Assembly: GCA_022360595.1 (NCBI GenBank)
Contig: JAKSCN010000500.1
Span: forward strand, 1-9,884
Source: Chromatiales bacterium
Lineage (GTDB): Bacteria; Pseudomonadota; Gammaproteobacteria; Chromatiales; Chromatiaceae
Length of the DNA: 9,884 bases
Direction of reading: 5' to 3'
A program made the translations under genes and the position numbers. Positions 1 through 6,363 of the stretch are shown piece by piece; the first letter of the stretch is position 1; each line of letters begins with the position of its first letter. The notes under the pieces are model-generated. The model was not told where the DNA came from. It saw nothing but the letters and a program-made list of their open reading frames with translations, and made no database searches.

Positions 1-88
1 GGCCATTTTTTGTCCAGCAAGGCAGAAGGAGCGTCGTGTAGTGAGTCTACATAAGCGACTGATAACGCCGCTGGGCGAAAAAATGGCC
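1..88. repeat. Palindromic intergenic element E1 (long stem with 52-base core)
   Basis: Bases 1-18 (GGCCATTTTTTGTCCAGC) are an imperfect inverted repeat of 70-88, differing by one inserted base and one substitution. Between the arms lies a 52-base core (19-70) that starts AAGGC and ends AACGCCG. The core contains its own small hairpin, TGTAG and CTACA around TGAGT. It aligns without gaps to the 52-base core of the next element (140-191) at 33 of 52 positions, although the arms are unrelated. The element touches the window edge and could extend further left. It resembles dispersed palindromic or MITE-like units. There is no ORF in it. Confidence 0.7.
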
Positions 89-115
89 TGGCCTCTCATA
101 TATTTAGAAAAGGGG

Positions 116-247
116 GTTGAGCCTAAAAAAGCACCAATCAAGGCGCGAGGAATGTAGTTTGGTCGCTCCAAATGAGTGACGAGCAACGCCGAGTGGTGCT
201 TTTTTAGGCTCAACAGTGGCAATCAAATTAGTGTTAACAGGCCCTAG
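116..247. repeat. Palindromic element A: perfect 20-bp stem, 52-base core, one outer arm
   Basis: Bases 116-135 (GTTGAGCCTAAAAAAGCACC) are a perfect 20-base inverted repeat of 195-214. They flank a core at 140-191 that matches the E1 core in length and at 33 of 52 positions. To the right, 214-247 carries an outer arm ending in TTAACAGGCCCTAG. That arm recurs at 1081-1113 and, inverted, at 4453-4484. The matching outer arm expected to the left of 116 is absent, so this copy looks truncated on that side. It lies directly downstream of the minus-strand dioxygenase gene and, if transcribed, would form a strong hairpin with a T6 run in its stem, so it could stop that transcript. Confidence 0.75.
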
Positions 248-251
248 TAAA

Positions 252-914
252 TCAAACCGCCTGAAAACGTCCATCTGCCGCTAAAACAATACGAAAATGT
301 CCCGTCCACTCTCCGGCCACCCCAGCCGGCAGCAGATCGACAATAAGGCTCTCTTTCAGCGCGGTATCACGAATACTGTTAAGAACAAAATCCGACTCAT
401 TCAACGGTTCACCAGCCACGTACATCTGGGTTACCAAGGGCTCAAAGTCCGGCCCACTGACCGCAAAATGAATATGGGGGGTTCGACCAGGGTAAGGTAT
501 CGGCCGAATGGTGCGGAATCGGTATCTCCCATCATCTCCTGTCTGGAAACTGCCGTGTCCCTGAAAGTTGGGGTCTGCCGCCCTCCCCCTGCGATCCCGT
601 GGGTGGTGATACCGGCCATGCGCATCACACTGCCAGATCTCCACACGAGCGTTGGAGACAGGGTGGCCATAGACATCCACCACCTCCCCCGTTAGATGCG
701 TGATCTCCCCTTTTGCAAGACTGGTGGAATGACCAAACTGCACCAGGTCATTATCATCATCCAACGGCAGTTCCACGGGATAAAAGGGCCCACTCGTCTG
801 CCTTGGCGTTGCCAACAGCTTTGCCGCCCCTCTCAATCCCACAGGCAGCATTACCATAGTGGCTCCAGCCACACTTGCGGCCATCAACCGGCGACGATAG
901 AGATCAGTTTTCAT
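252..914 (-). CDS. Tat-exported intradiol ring-cleavage dioxygenase-like protein
   Basis: This 220-residue protein resembles the intradiol dioxygenases (protocatechuate 3,4-dioxygenase and catechol 1,2-dioxygenase type), non-haem Fe(III) enzymes that open catechol rings between the two hydroxyls. The usual ligand set of two Tyr and two His is visible: Y102 in GRYHH, Y141, H147 and H149 in YPGRTPHIHF. The SGPFYP entry motif is near residue 41 and VEIWQCDAHG precedes Y102. The N-terminus has an RRRLM twin-arginine-like motif and a hydrophobic stretch to about residue 33, so export by Tat is likely, unlike the cytoplasmic catabolic enzymes. The ATG at 914 is preceded by a GAGGT ribosome site. 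No second subunit or beta-ketoadipate gene lies nearby, so the substrate is unknown. Inverted-repeat elements lie on both sides. Confidence 0.88.
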   Translation of the reverse strand: MKTDLYRRRLMAASVAGATMVMLPVGLRGAAKLLATPRQTSGPFYPVELPLDDDNDLVQFGHSTSLAKGEITHLTGEVVDVYGHPVSNARVEIWQCDAHGRYHHPRDRRGRAADPNFQGHGSFQTGDDGRYRFRTIRPIPYPGRTPHIHFAVSGPDFEPLVTQMYVAGEPLNESDFVLNSIRDTALKESLIVDLLPAGVAGEWTGHFRIVLAADGRFQAV

Positions 915-1225
915 GCTCTACCTCACGTATCCTCAAGAGCGATATCACTTTATTGGGCTTTCACCGAGGGTAAATGGTTCAATTTCTTCCAGGGCTTGTT
1001 AACACTCATTTAATCGTCCCCTATTTGGAACAAGCAAACTGCGATCCTCGTGCCTTGATTGGTGCTTTTTTAGGTTCAACTGTGACGATTAAATGAGTGT
1101 TAACAGGCCCTAGCCAAATGCACATAAAAAACCCATGGTTATAACCGATCAGGATATGCTGTACTTATAGGGGTAAGTTGAGAGCTTTCGGTCGTCAAAC
1201 TAAAAAATCCATGGAGGAAAATATC
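915..1225. other. Divergent intergenic region between dioxygenase and DUF4399 genes
   Basis: This stretch of about 310 bases separates two divergent starts and should hold both promoters. Most of it is repeat element B (991-1111). To the right, 1137-1146 is a perfect 10-base palindrome, GGTTATAACC, upstream of the DUF4399 gene and a candidate operator. I see no convincing sigma70 -35/-10 pair in either direction and no small ORF. Confidence 0.5.
991..1111. mobile_element. MITE-like element B with 28-bp terminal inverted repeats
   Basis: The left end (991-1018) and right end (1084-1111) are inverted repeats matching at 27 of 28 bases; the right end read inward begins AGGGCCTGTTAACACTCATT. The interior holds GGTGCTTTTTTAGG and a half core ending TGCCTTGATT, which matches element A in reverse orientation. 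Over 53 bases, 1061-1113 matches 195-247 at 47 positions. Compared with A, this copy keeps both outer ends but lacks one inner arm and half of the core. There is no transposase, so if mobile it depends on an enzyme elsewhere. No clear target-site duplication is visible. Confidence 0.75.
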
Positions 1226-1648
1226 ATGCGGACCCCTCTCATTTTCTCAACACTACTCATTACCCTGCTCGTTGCTGTTGCGGCACACGGGCGCACACCC
1301 TCTCCCCCGGGTGCAACGCTCTATATTATCTCTCCGCTGCACGGTGAAGTTGTCTCCAACCCGGTAGAGGTAAGATTTGGATTACGGGGCATGGGTGTGG
1401 CCCCAGTGGGTATAGATAGAGAGAATACCGGCCATCACCATCTTCTCATCGACGTGGGGCAGCTACCGCCCCTTGATAAGCCTGTGCCGACTGATGATAA
1501 CCACAAACATTTTGGCGGTGGTCAGACCGAAGTACAAATTACTCTACCTCCCGGTGAGCATACACTCCAACTGTTGTTGGGTGACCAGAGCCACATCCCC
1601 CACAGCCCGCCAGTGGTATCCAAGCGAATCACCATTACGGTTGAGTAA
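1226..1648 (+). CDS. DUF4399 family secreted His-rich protein
   Basis: This 140-residue protein has the features of the DUF4399 family, whose function is not established. Residues 1-22 form a signal peptide (hydrophobic FSTLLITLLVAVAAHG), so it should act in the periplasm. The mature part is a compact beta-rich domain with conserved patches ISPLHGEVV (35-43), TGHHHLLID (68-76), HFGGGQTE (95-102) and PGEHTLQLLLGD (109-120). Several His residues (70-72, 93, 95, 112, 123, 126) suggest metal binding, which is inference. The start at 1226 is chosen because GGAGG at 1213-1217 sits 8 bases upstream and it begins exactly at the signal peptide. An in-frame start at 1178 would add a 16-residue leader not typical of the family. 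It is monocistronic and divergent from the dioxygenase. Confidence 0.82.
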   Translation: MRTPLIFSTLLITLLVAVAAHGRTPSPPGATLYIISPLHGEVVSNPVEVRFGLRGMGVAPVGIDRENTGHHHLLIDVGQLPPLDKPVPTDDNHKHFGGGQTEVQITLPPGEHTLQLLLGDQSHIPHSPPVVSKRITITVE

Positions 1649-1876
1649 TCTAAACAGAGAGTTGTGCCATAAGCGGATCGGCTAGAGAAACAACAATGCA
1701 TAGTTGCAGATGGTGGGCGTAACAGCGGCCTCTCGCGGGAAAAAACGGCAAACGCCCTTGCAACAAATTATCTTTGATTGTTCCATCTTGTCGCTACAGT
1801 CCTGTTAAGCAGTATCAGGTTAGAGCTATTTATCAATCCTTCCCAATAGCACCTACGGCTTCACTTCTCCTTTGAT

Positions 1877-2086
1877 CTACCTCCTGAACAGGCTAAGCAG
1901 TATTGTCACTACTATACTGACAACAACCATGGAGGTGATGGGAATGAAGATTCTCCCACGCTCCGACTCGATATTGATATCACCAGGTAGTTTTCCAAAC
2001 CAGCTAAGCAAACTGGGGGCAAAATAGAGCACTGCCCCCACAGTGAAGAGTACCCCTCCTGCAATCATAAACCAGCGTGCCATCAT
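1877..2086 (-). CDS. DUF2905 family small membrane protein
   Basis: This protein of about 69 residues has two membrane segments (about residues 4-22 and 45-64) around the short loop GKLPGDINIESERGRIFIPI, the hallmark of DUF2905. The function is unknown. The family pattern of a start close to MxRW, and the usual length near 70, favour the ATG at 2086 or the adjacent ATG at 2083. A GTG at 2119 is also in frame and would overlap the upstream oxygenase gene by 19 bases. A GGGGGAG stretch lies rather far (about 19 bases) from the ATG, so the exact start is uncertain. It starts 14 bases after the stop of the oxygenase gene and is surely cotranscribed with it. Confidence 0.8.
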   Translation of the reverse strand: MMARWFMIAGGVLFTVGAVLYFAPSLLSWFGKLPGDINIESERGRIFIPITSMVVVSIVVTILLSLFRR

Positions 2087-2100
2087 GTATACCGAACGAG

Positions 2101-2751
2101 TTATACTCCCCCTGACCACAAGGGCTTACTTAGATTCTCTGTAAATGATGAGAACATAATATTGAAACTGATACTGATACGCTCCCTGTCACTAGTGTTG
2201 GCGTCAACAGAGTGCTGCAGATAGGCCGGGAAAAGAAGCAACATACCATCCTTCACCTTAACCACAACCTGATCAGTATTGGAGCCCGTCAGCTCAGTGA
2301 CAGGAGGACGAATAACAGCGGCCTGAATCCGGGGGTCGTGGAAGTTGATAGTGTCAGCTCCGGCTTGGGTCTGCAGATAGTAGGCACCGCTAAGGAAGTT
2401 ATTCGGGTGGCTATGCATTCGGTGGGAACAACCGGGGCTGTTGATATTGGCCCAGCATCCGGTGATTTCAAAGGCATCATAGCCAATTTTTAAAAACCGG
2501 AGGATACTTCTCGTGCTGTCATCAATAATGCTGACCAACGTGGTCAAGGACTCACGCCGATGAAGATCCTGTGGGGACTGCCAACCCACGCCTGTTCTAT
2601 TTTCAGAAAAAACCGGGCGAATCGCTTCAAGCTCAGGGGTTATCTCATGGGCAATCTTCTCTCTCTCCTCCGCGGTGAGATCAAAGGTCCATACATGGGA
2701 CGGAAAGAGACTCAGTAGATCAGCATGCTCAATCCATGATTGACTGTCCAT
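2101..2751 (-). CDS. TIGR02466-type putative 2OG-Fe(II) oxygenase
   Basis: The 216-residue protein matches the pattern of the TIGR02466 / 2OG-FeII_Oxy_5 family: an N-terminal LFPSHVW (15-21), then HSHPNNFLSGAYYL (113-126), FHDPR (137-141), and FPAYLQHSV (174-182) with an R191 and SISFN ending. His113/His115 and His180 are the likely iron ligands, and Arg191 is placed to bind the 2-oxoglutarate carboxylate. This is inferred from the family layout. The substrate is unknown; members have been linked to hydroxylation of small molecules or proteins. The ATG at 2751 has a strong GGAGGG ribosome site about 6 bases upstream. It lies 51 bases after the second VOC gene and just before the DUF2905 gene, so the four may form one operon. 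Confidence 0.8.
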   Translation of the reverse strand: MDSQSWIEHADLLSLFPSHVWTFDLTAEEREKIAHEITPELEAIRPVFSENRTGVGWQSPQDLHRRESLTTLVSIIDDSTRSILRFLKIGYDAFEITGCWANINSPGCSHRMHSHPNNFLSGAYYLQTQAGADTINFHDPRIQAAVIRPPVTELTGSNTDQVVVKVKDGMLLLFPAYLQHSVDANTSDRERISISFNIMFSSFTENLSKPLWSGGV

Positions 2752-2802
2752 CTCGGCCCTCCTCTGCTATCGGTTAAGCAGATCGACTCTTACAACTCCC
2801 TC

Positions 2803-3180
2803 TTACACCGGAAGATCGCTCACATGAGAAGAGTTGAATCGAATACAATTACCCGCTGGCTCTAGAACAGTAAAGTAAGAGTGGATGTTACCTTCCTCAA
2901 TAACGGAAGGCTTTAAGCCCAAAGCAGTGAAATGGGCATGAGTTGCTGCAAGATCATCCACCATCAAATCAAAAGGAGCCTCACCCGGCGTAAAGGTATC
3001 TTCTACAGCAAGAACCAAGTGGGTGCCACCACGCAATTCAAAAACGGCATAGTCCTCACCTTGAGCAATGAGACGCATCCCAATCTGCTGCATGAAAGCA
3101 GCAGATTGGGCCAGCCGATTGGTGTTCAACATGATATGCCCCACCCACACGGACGGACGTTGATCGACCTTCGTAGTCAT
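2803..3180 (-). CDS. VOC-fold (glyoxalase/dioxygenase superfamily) protein
   Basis: This 125-residue single-unit vicinal oxygen chelate protein has two beta-alpha-beta-beta-beta modules. Visible landmarks are WVGHIMLNTNRLAQSAAFM near the start, FELRGGTHLVLA in the middle, FDLMVDDLAATHAHFTALGL opening the second module and TVLEPAGNCIRFNSSHVSD at the end. Candidate metal ligands are the His of GHIML and of GTHLVL, but the usual acidic residue in the last strand is replaced by Arg (CIRFN), so metal chemistry is doubtful. The ATG at 3180 starts the family-like sequence. A GTG at 3192 overlaps the stop of the upstream VOC gene as GTGA and would add four residues; it may couple translation. The substrate is unknown. 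Confidence 0.8.
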   Translation of the reverse strand: MTTKVDQRPSVWVGHIMLNTNRLAQSAAFMQQIGMRLIAQGEDYAVFELRGGTHLVLAVEDTFTPGEAPFDLMVDDLAATHAHFTALGLKPSVIEEGNIHSYFTVLEPAGNCIRFNSSHVSDLPV

Positions 3181-3188
3181 TCTACAAC

Positions 3189-3632
3189 TCACATGCCGGG
3201 CGGCTTCATATCTTCAGGCGCCACATCCTTGATATGCTGGGCAAAACTCCAGTGATGCCCCTCAAGGTCTTTCGCGGCATACATGCGGTCCCCCCAAAAC
3301 ATATCCTCAGGCTCCAATACAATTTGTGCGCCAGCTTTGTTCGCATGTTCGAAATGAGCATCTACATCGGCTACATAAACGTACAGGCTTTGGTGAACCG
3401 CCGCCAATTCACTCGGGCTCTTTGACTCCGCCTCCTCAGAAGCACGCCCCATCATAATCACACCATCATCCATGGTCATATCCGCATGCATGATGGAGCC
3501 ATCCGGCCCTGGCATTTCAAAGCGTTTTTTGAAACCGAACTTGTCTTCCAACCATTGGACAGCGCCTGCCACATCGTTATAGAAAAGATAAGGAATAACT
3601 CTTGGCATACCTTCAGGAGGATTCCTAGGCAT
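3189..3632 (-). CDS. VOC-fold glyoxalase-like protein
   Basis: The 147-residue protein is a VOC-superfamily member of the PhnB/bleomycin-resistance-like type. It begins with VIPYLFYNDVAGAVQWLEDK, where the first module pairs a beta strand with an amphipathic helix. It continues with HADMTMDDGVIMMG and the second module LYVYVADVDAHFEHANKAGA, and ends with the diagnostic MYAAKDLEGHHWSFAQH. The function of such proteins ranges over isomerases, thiol transferases and antibiotic sequestration, so no specific reaction can be assigned. The ATG at 3632 is preceded by GAGGG at a good distance. Its stop overlaps the possible GTG start of the next VOC gene, and two unrelated VOC genes in tandem suggest a heterodimer or a shared detoxification task (inference). 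Confidence 0.83.
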   Translation of the reverse strand: MPRNPPEGMPRVIPYLFYNDVAGAVQWLEDKFGFKKRFEMPGPDGSIMHADMTMDDGVIMMGRASEEAESKSPSELAAVHQSLYVYVADVDAHFEHANKAGAQIVLEPEDMFWGDRMYAAKDLEGHHWSFAQHIKDVAPEDMKPPGM

Positions 3633-3942
3633 TCTCTTTACCCTCAGTGTTGATTTGTATACCTGTTCTGATCAACCACGGAAAGTTTGGTTCAACGAGT
3701 GTTATGTAGAAGAAATTACGAAACAAACAACCTCTTGAATAATGCGGGAATACCGTTTCTTACCTCTAAAAGAAGACGAAAAAACAGGCAGAAACAGCCC
3801 TCCCAATTTGTCGGAATATCAGCGTGTACACGAGATCTTGGGCTAAATCTCCTTTAAAAAACCTCAGCTAATTCATTCGAACCGCTCTTCCCGGTCCACG
3901 CCACTCACTTCCAATAAAATAGCTTTATAGTACACGACAGAA
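3633..3942. other. Intergenic region upstream of VOC gene pair
   Basis: About 310 bases lie between the 3' end of the DM13 gene and the start of the VOC cluster, both on the minus strand. The VOC promoter should be in the lower-coordinate half. A 6-base inverted repeat, GTTGAT (3649-3654) and ATCAAC (3671-3676), centred near a GTATAC, sits about 20-45 bases before the VOC start and could be an operator; this is weak. I see no strong hairpin with a T run to end the DM13 transcript, no small ORF with a ribosome site and no recognisable RNA. Confidence 0.4.
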
Positions 3943-4416
3943 TCACTGCCTATAGTTGGCGGCTGTTATGAACTCTCCGAACGATTCACACCACACAATA
4001 ACCGTATTGTATGCGCTTATATCGACCGATTTCGGTACAGAAACGATGAAATTCTCGAAGGTCTTAACATCCCCAACCTGAACCATTCTTGACTTTAGTC
4101 GGTTAAAATCTTCCTCTGACTCGACAAACTCAGGCGATAAATAGAGTTTGTAGTCCGGGCCCGGGGCAATCTCACCTTTCAGAGAAATGTACTCTTTTCC
4201 AATCGAAATTGTCCCCTCTCCCCAATGCAGAAAGTCGCTGCCTTTGAGATCACGCCTGAACTGCCCCTTGTACTCGGCTTTCTCGACCGCAACGGCCATT
4301 GCCTCTGCAGACGGTGCACTAGGTGCAGTAAGAATTGGCAAGGTATAAACACCAAGAACAAAACCCGCCAAGGCAAAAAATGTGTGTGAAACAGTCAGTA
4401 GAATTAGCTTTCTCAT
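3943..4416 (-). CDS. DM13-domain envelope protein
   Basis: This 157-residue protein has an N-terminal membrane anchor or signal (about residues 4-28), a short linker rich in Ala, Pro and Ser, and a DM13 domain from about residue 50 to the end. DM13 landmarks are GSDFLHWGEGTISI (59-72), DYKLYLSP (88-95) and the closing VIVWCESFGEFITAANY (139-155) with the conserved Cys143. DM13 domains have been proposed to take part in redox or electron transfer through this Cys; that is a family hypothesis. Three start codons lie in a row (GTG 4422, ATG 4419, ATG 4416). AGGAG ends 5 bases before the last one, so 4416 is preferred. A solo repeat arm lies just upstream. Confidence 0.82.
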   Translation of the reverse strand: MRKLILLTVSHTFFALAGFVLGVYTLPILTAPSAPSAEAMAVAVEKAEYKGQFRRDLKGSDFLHWGEGTISIGKEYISLKGEIAPGPDYKLYLSPEFVESEEDFNRLKSRMVQVGDVKTFENFIVSVPKSVDISAYNTVIVWCESFGEFITAANYRQ

Positions 4417-4452
4417 CATCACTCCTTTGGATGGTGCCGGTTAAGCGACGCC

Positions 4453-4484
4453 AGGGTCTGTTAACAGAAATTTGATTGCCACTG
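4453..4484. repeat. Solo outer arm of the element A/B family
   Basis: The 32 bases beginning AGGGTCTGTTAACAG and ending TTTGATTGCCACTG match the reverse complement of 214-245 at 29 positions. Beyond this point the sequence no longer follows the element, so only one terminal arm remains. It lies 36 bases upstream of the DM13 gene start, where it could carry or disturb promoter elements. Confidence 0.65.
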
Positions 4485-4532
4485 CATAGCCTACGGTCGG
4501 TTAGTTTGTCCAACCAAACCTCCCCTGAACTT

Positions 4533-4558
4533 GTCAGCTACTAGAAATAGTAGCTGAC
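4533..4558. repeat. Perfect 11-bp hairpin with 4-base loop
   Basis: GTCAGCTACTA (4533-4543) and TAGTAGCTGAC (4548-4558) are perfect inverted repeats around GAAA. Read on the plus strand, the loop is a stable GNRA-type tetraloop; on the minus strand it is TTTC. It lies 20 bases beyond the stop of the minus-strand GH25 gene, where it could protect or end that transcript. No T run follows on either strand, so it is not a standard intrinsic terminator. Confidence 0.7.
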
Positions 4559-4577
4559 TCCAGAGGCTCAAAGGGGG

Positions 4578-5360
4578 TCAATGTGGAATTATCAGCTCTA
4601 AGAGATCCACCCCGTTATTATTGGAACGGTTTAGGTCGGCGCCCTTCTCCACCCCTGGCACATTAGCATCCCCTTTCCATTGCCACAGATGCCAAGTAGA
4701 CCAGCCATTTGGAAGAGAAGGCTTTTCAACCTCATATTCAGCTATCCACAACGGATAGCCGCCAAACTCACTGCTTAGGTGTTCGTTCCAAAATTTTGCT
4801 GTTGTATAAATTATAGGCTTCACTCCGTAGCGCTTTTCAATGAGATCAAGCCATGTCTTGAATCTCTGCGACAACCCAGGCTTTTTACCATGACCAATCA
4901 GTTCAATATCCACCACAGGCGCCAGATCACCAGGATCAAGCACAACGGTATCGATAAAGAACTGAGCCTGCTCATGGGGATCATCCTCAGTGACATAGAA
5001 ATGGTAGGCTCCGCGAATAATCCCCGCTTGTTTCATGGCAAGCCAGTGATCATCAAATGAAGAGTCCTCTAAATCAACGCCTTCTGTCGCTTTAACAAAC
5101 GCAAAGGAGTAGCCCTTAGCCATCAAAGCCGCCCAATCAACCGTGCCACTATGCCCGGAAACATCAATGCCCTTGTGCAGTCGCGCCGCCCCTTTCGCGG
5201 TCTGGGACCGCTCGATCAGCATCTTCTCTCCAGTAGCATCTCCCCTCTGTTTGAGGCCCGTTAACGGCTGTGATGCGTGCGATTGGGCACCAAACGCAAC
5301 GGAAAATATCAAGGCGATAATCATCATCCTGATTGAATATCGTTGAATAGAAAAAGCCAT
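4578..5360 (-). CDS. Secreted GH25 family lysozyme-like muramidase
   Basis: The 260-residue protein carries a glycoside hydrolase 25 domain from about residue 62 to the end, the fold that cleaves the beta-1,4 bond between MurNAc and GlcNAc in peptidoglycan. Active-site residues are visible: D66 in GIDVSGH, and the acidic pair D151 and E153 in VVDIEL. FAFVKATEG (87-95), GAYHFY (117-122) and LWQWKG (225-230) are typical too. Residues 1-29 form a signal peptide, followed by about 30 linker residues, so it works in the periplasm or outside. The ATG at 5360 follows a GGGAGGGG ribosome site. There is no holin, spanin or immunity gene beside it, so phage lysis or an effector role is not supported. 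Cell-wall remodelling or predation on neighbours remains open. Confidence 0.9.
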   Translation of the reverse strand: MAFSIQRYSIRMMIIALIFSVAFGAQSHASQPLTGLKQRGDATGEKMLIERSQTAKGAARLHKGIDVSGHSGTVDWAALMAKGYSFAFVKATEGVDLEDSSFDDHWLAMKQAGIIRGAYHFYVTEDDPHEQAQFFIDTVVLDPGDLAPVVDIELIGHGKKPGLSQRFKTWLDLIEKRYGVKPIIYTTAKFWNEHLSSEFGGYPLWIAEYEVEKPSLPNGWSTWHLWQWKGDANVPGVEKGADLNRSNNNGVDLLELIIPH

Positions 5361-5520
5361 TATCCCCTCCCTATAAAATAGCCTTAACAGCCTTCAGCAG
5401 CATTTACCTCTTCTCAGGTACGTAACGCTTCAAGCCAAGATTGTCAGCACCGTTTCAATTGATAGTTTATGTTCACTACCAAATCTGGTTACTAACTACT
5501 GAAGGAAGCTCACGAATTGA

Positions 5521-6267
5521 TCAGTGGCTCCTTAGCGCGTCACTTAGGGTAGCCAGTATAGCTAAAGCCACTTTGTCAGGCTCTGTGATTTGTGGAAAAT
5601 GGCCGCTATTTTCACAAAGATAGCGTTTTGAGTGAGAAGATAAGTCGAGCAGTTTTGTTTGGTAATGCTGATGCACTTCAAATGCCGTCTCCGGCACAAA
5701 GGGCATCTTTTTTGTGCCTGATACAACAGCAACGGGCACATTGGGGAAAGAAGCCGCATTTTGGATTTGAAAAACTGATTGTTCAATGCACTCGTCTTCA
5801 GAGTACTTGAATTTATCAAACAGTTTTTCAATAGCTTTAACGCCCTCATTAAGGGTCCGCACAATAAGAGGCGGCTTATGTTTTTTCTGCTCTGCTATTT
5901 CCAAAGGATGAGGAGCATCAACGAAAACCACACCCAATACTTCATCAGGATAAAGACGGGCATACAAGTTAGCGAAAATGCCACCTAACGAATGACCAAC
6001 AAATAGGTATGGTGGATCCAATGCGAGCCTTGACAGCAGCGCACGAATTTCTTCAACAATCCCGTGACCGGTTTGCACAACTGTCGCTTTGGGTGATGAA
6101 CCAACACCTCGTCTGTTGAAAAGCAGTACATTGTGGTTAGTAGCGACTTCAGGATAGACCTTATCCCAGCTTTCAAAATTCATTCTAAAGCCATTTAGGA
6201 AGACTACGTTTGCCCCGCCACTACCAATCCGCTTGTATTCGAGATGGCTACTATCGACTTTTGGCAC
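5521..6267 (-). CDS. Alpha/beta-hydrolase fold protein
   Basis: This 248-residue protein has a complete alpha/beta-hydrolase layout. It has an oxyanion-region strand VVFLNGFRMNFESWDKV (21-37), the RRGVGSS turn (52-58), the nucleophile elbow FVGHSLGG with Ser93, and a late His in NSGHFPQITEP (His223). The acid member of the triad is less clear: D117 in VVFVDAPHP is a good candidate, because the usual post-strand-7 acid is replaced by SGTKK (183-187). No signal peptide is present, so it is cytoplasmic. The start is GTG at 6267, supported by AAGGA 7 bases upstream. Its coding sequence looks more AT-rich than the actP region, hinting at separate origin. The substrate cannot be named. Confidence 0.86.
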   Translation of the reverse strand: MPKVDSSHLEYKRIGSGGANVVFLNGFRMNFESWDKVYPEVATNHNVLLFNRRGVGSSPKATVVQTGHGIVEEIRALLSRLALDPPYLFVGHSLGGIFANLYARLYPDEVLGVVFVDAPHPLEIAEQKKHKPPLIVRTLNEGVKAIEKLFDKFKYSEDECIEQSVFQIQNAASFPNVPVAVVSGTKKMPFVPETAFEVHQHYQTKLLDLSSHSKRYLCENSGHFPQITEPDKVALAILATLSDALRSH

Positions 6268-6363
6268 TTACAATTCCTTATTCTTATCAGGTAACAACAC
6301 TCAGTTCCCCGGATGACGAGGACATCCTGGCTGATATTTACATGCCTCCCGCCTGCTTGTCCC

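Noticed and set aside
1..247. CRISPR-like repeats
   Set aside because: The repeated units are long palindromes with different arms, present once each, without regular spacers or cas genes.
297..1013. Plus-strand open frames over the dioxygenase gene
   Set aside because: They are antisense to a gene with complete catalytic motifs and have no family pattern or good ribosome site.
1715..1757. Inverted repeat GGGCGT/ACGCCC after the DUF4399 gene as terminator
   Set aside because: Only 6 pairs around a 31-base loop and no T run; too weak to call.
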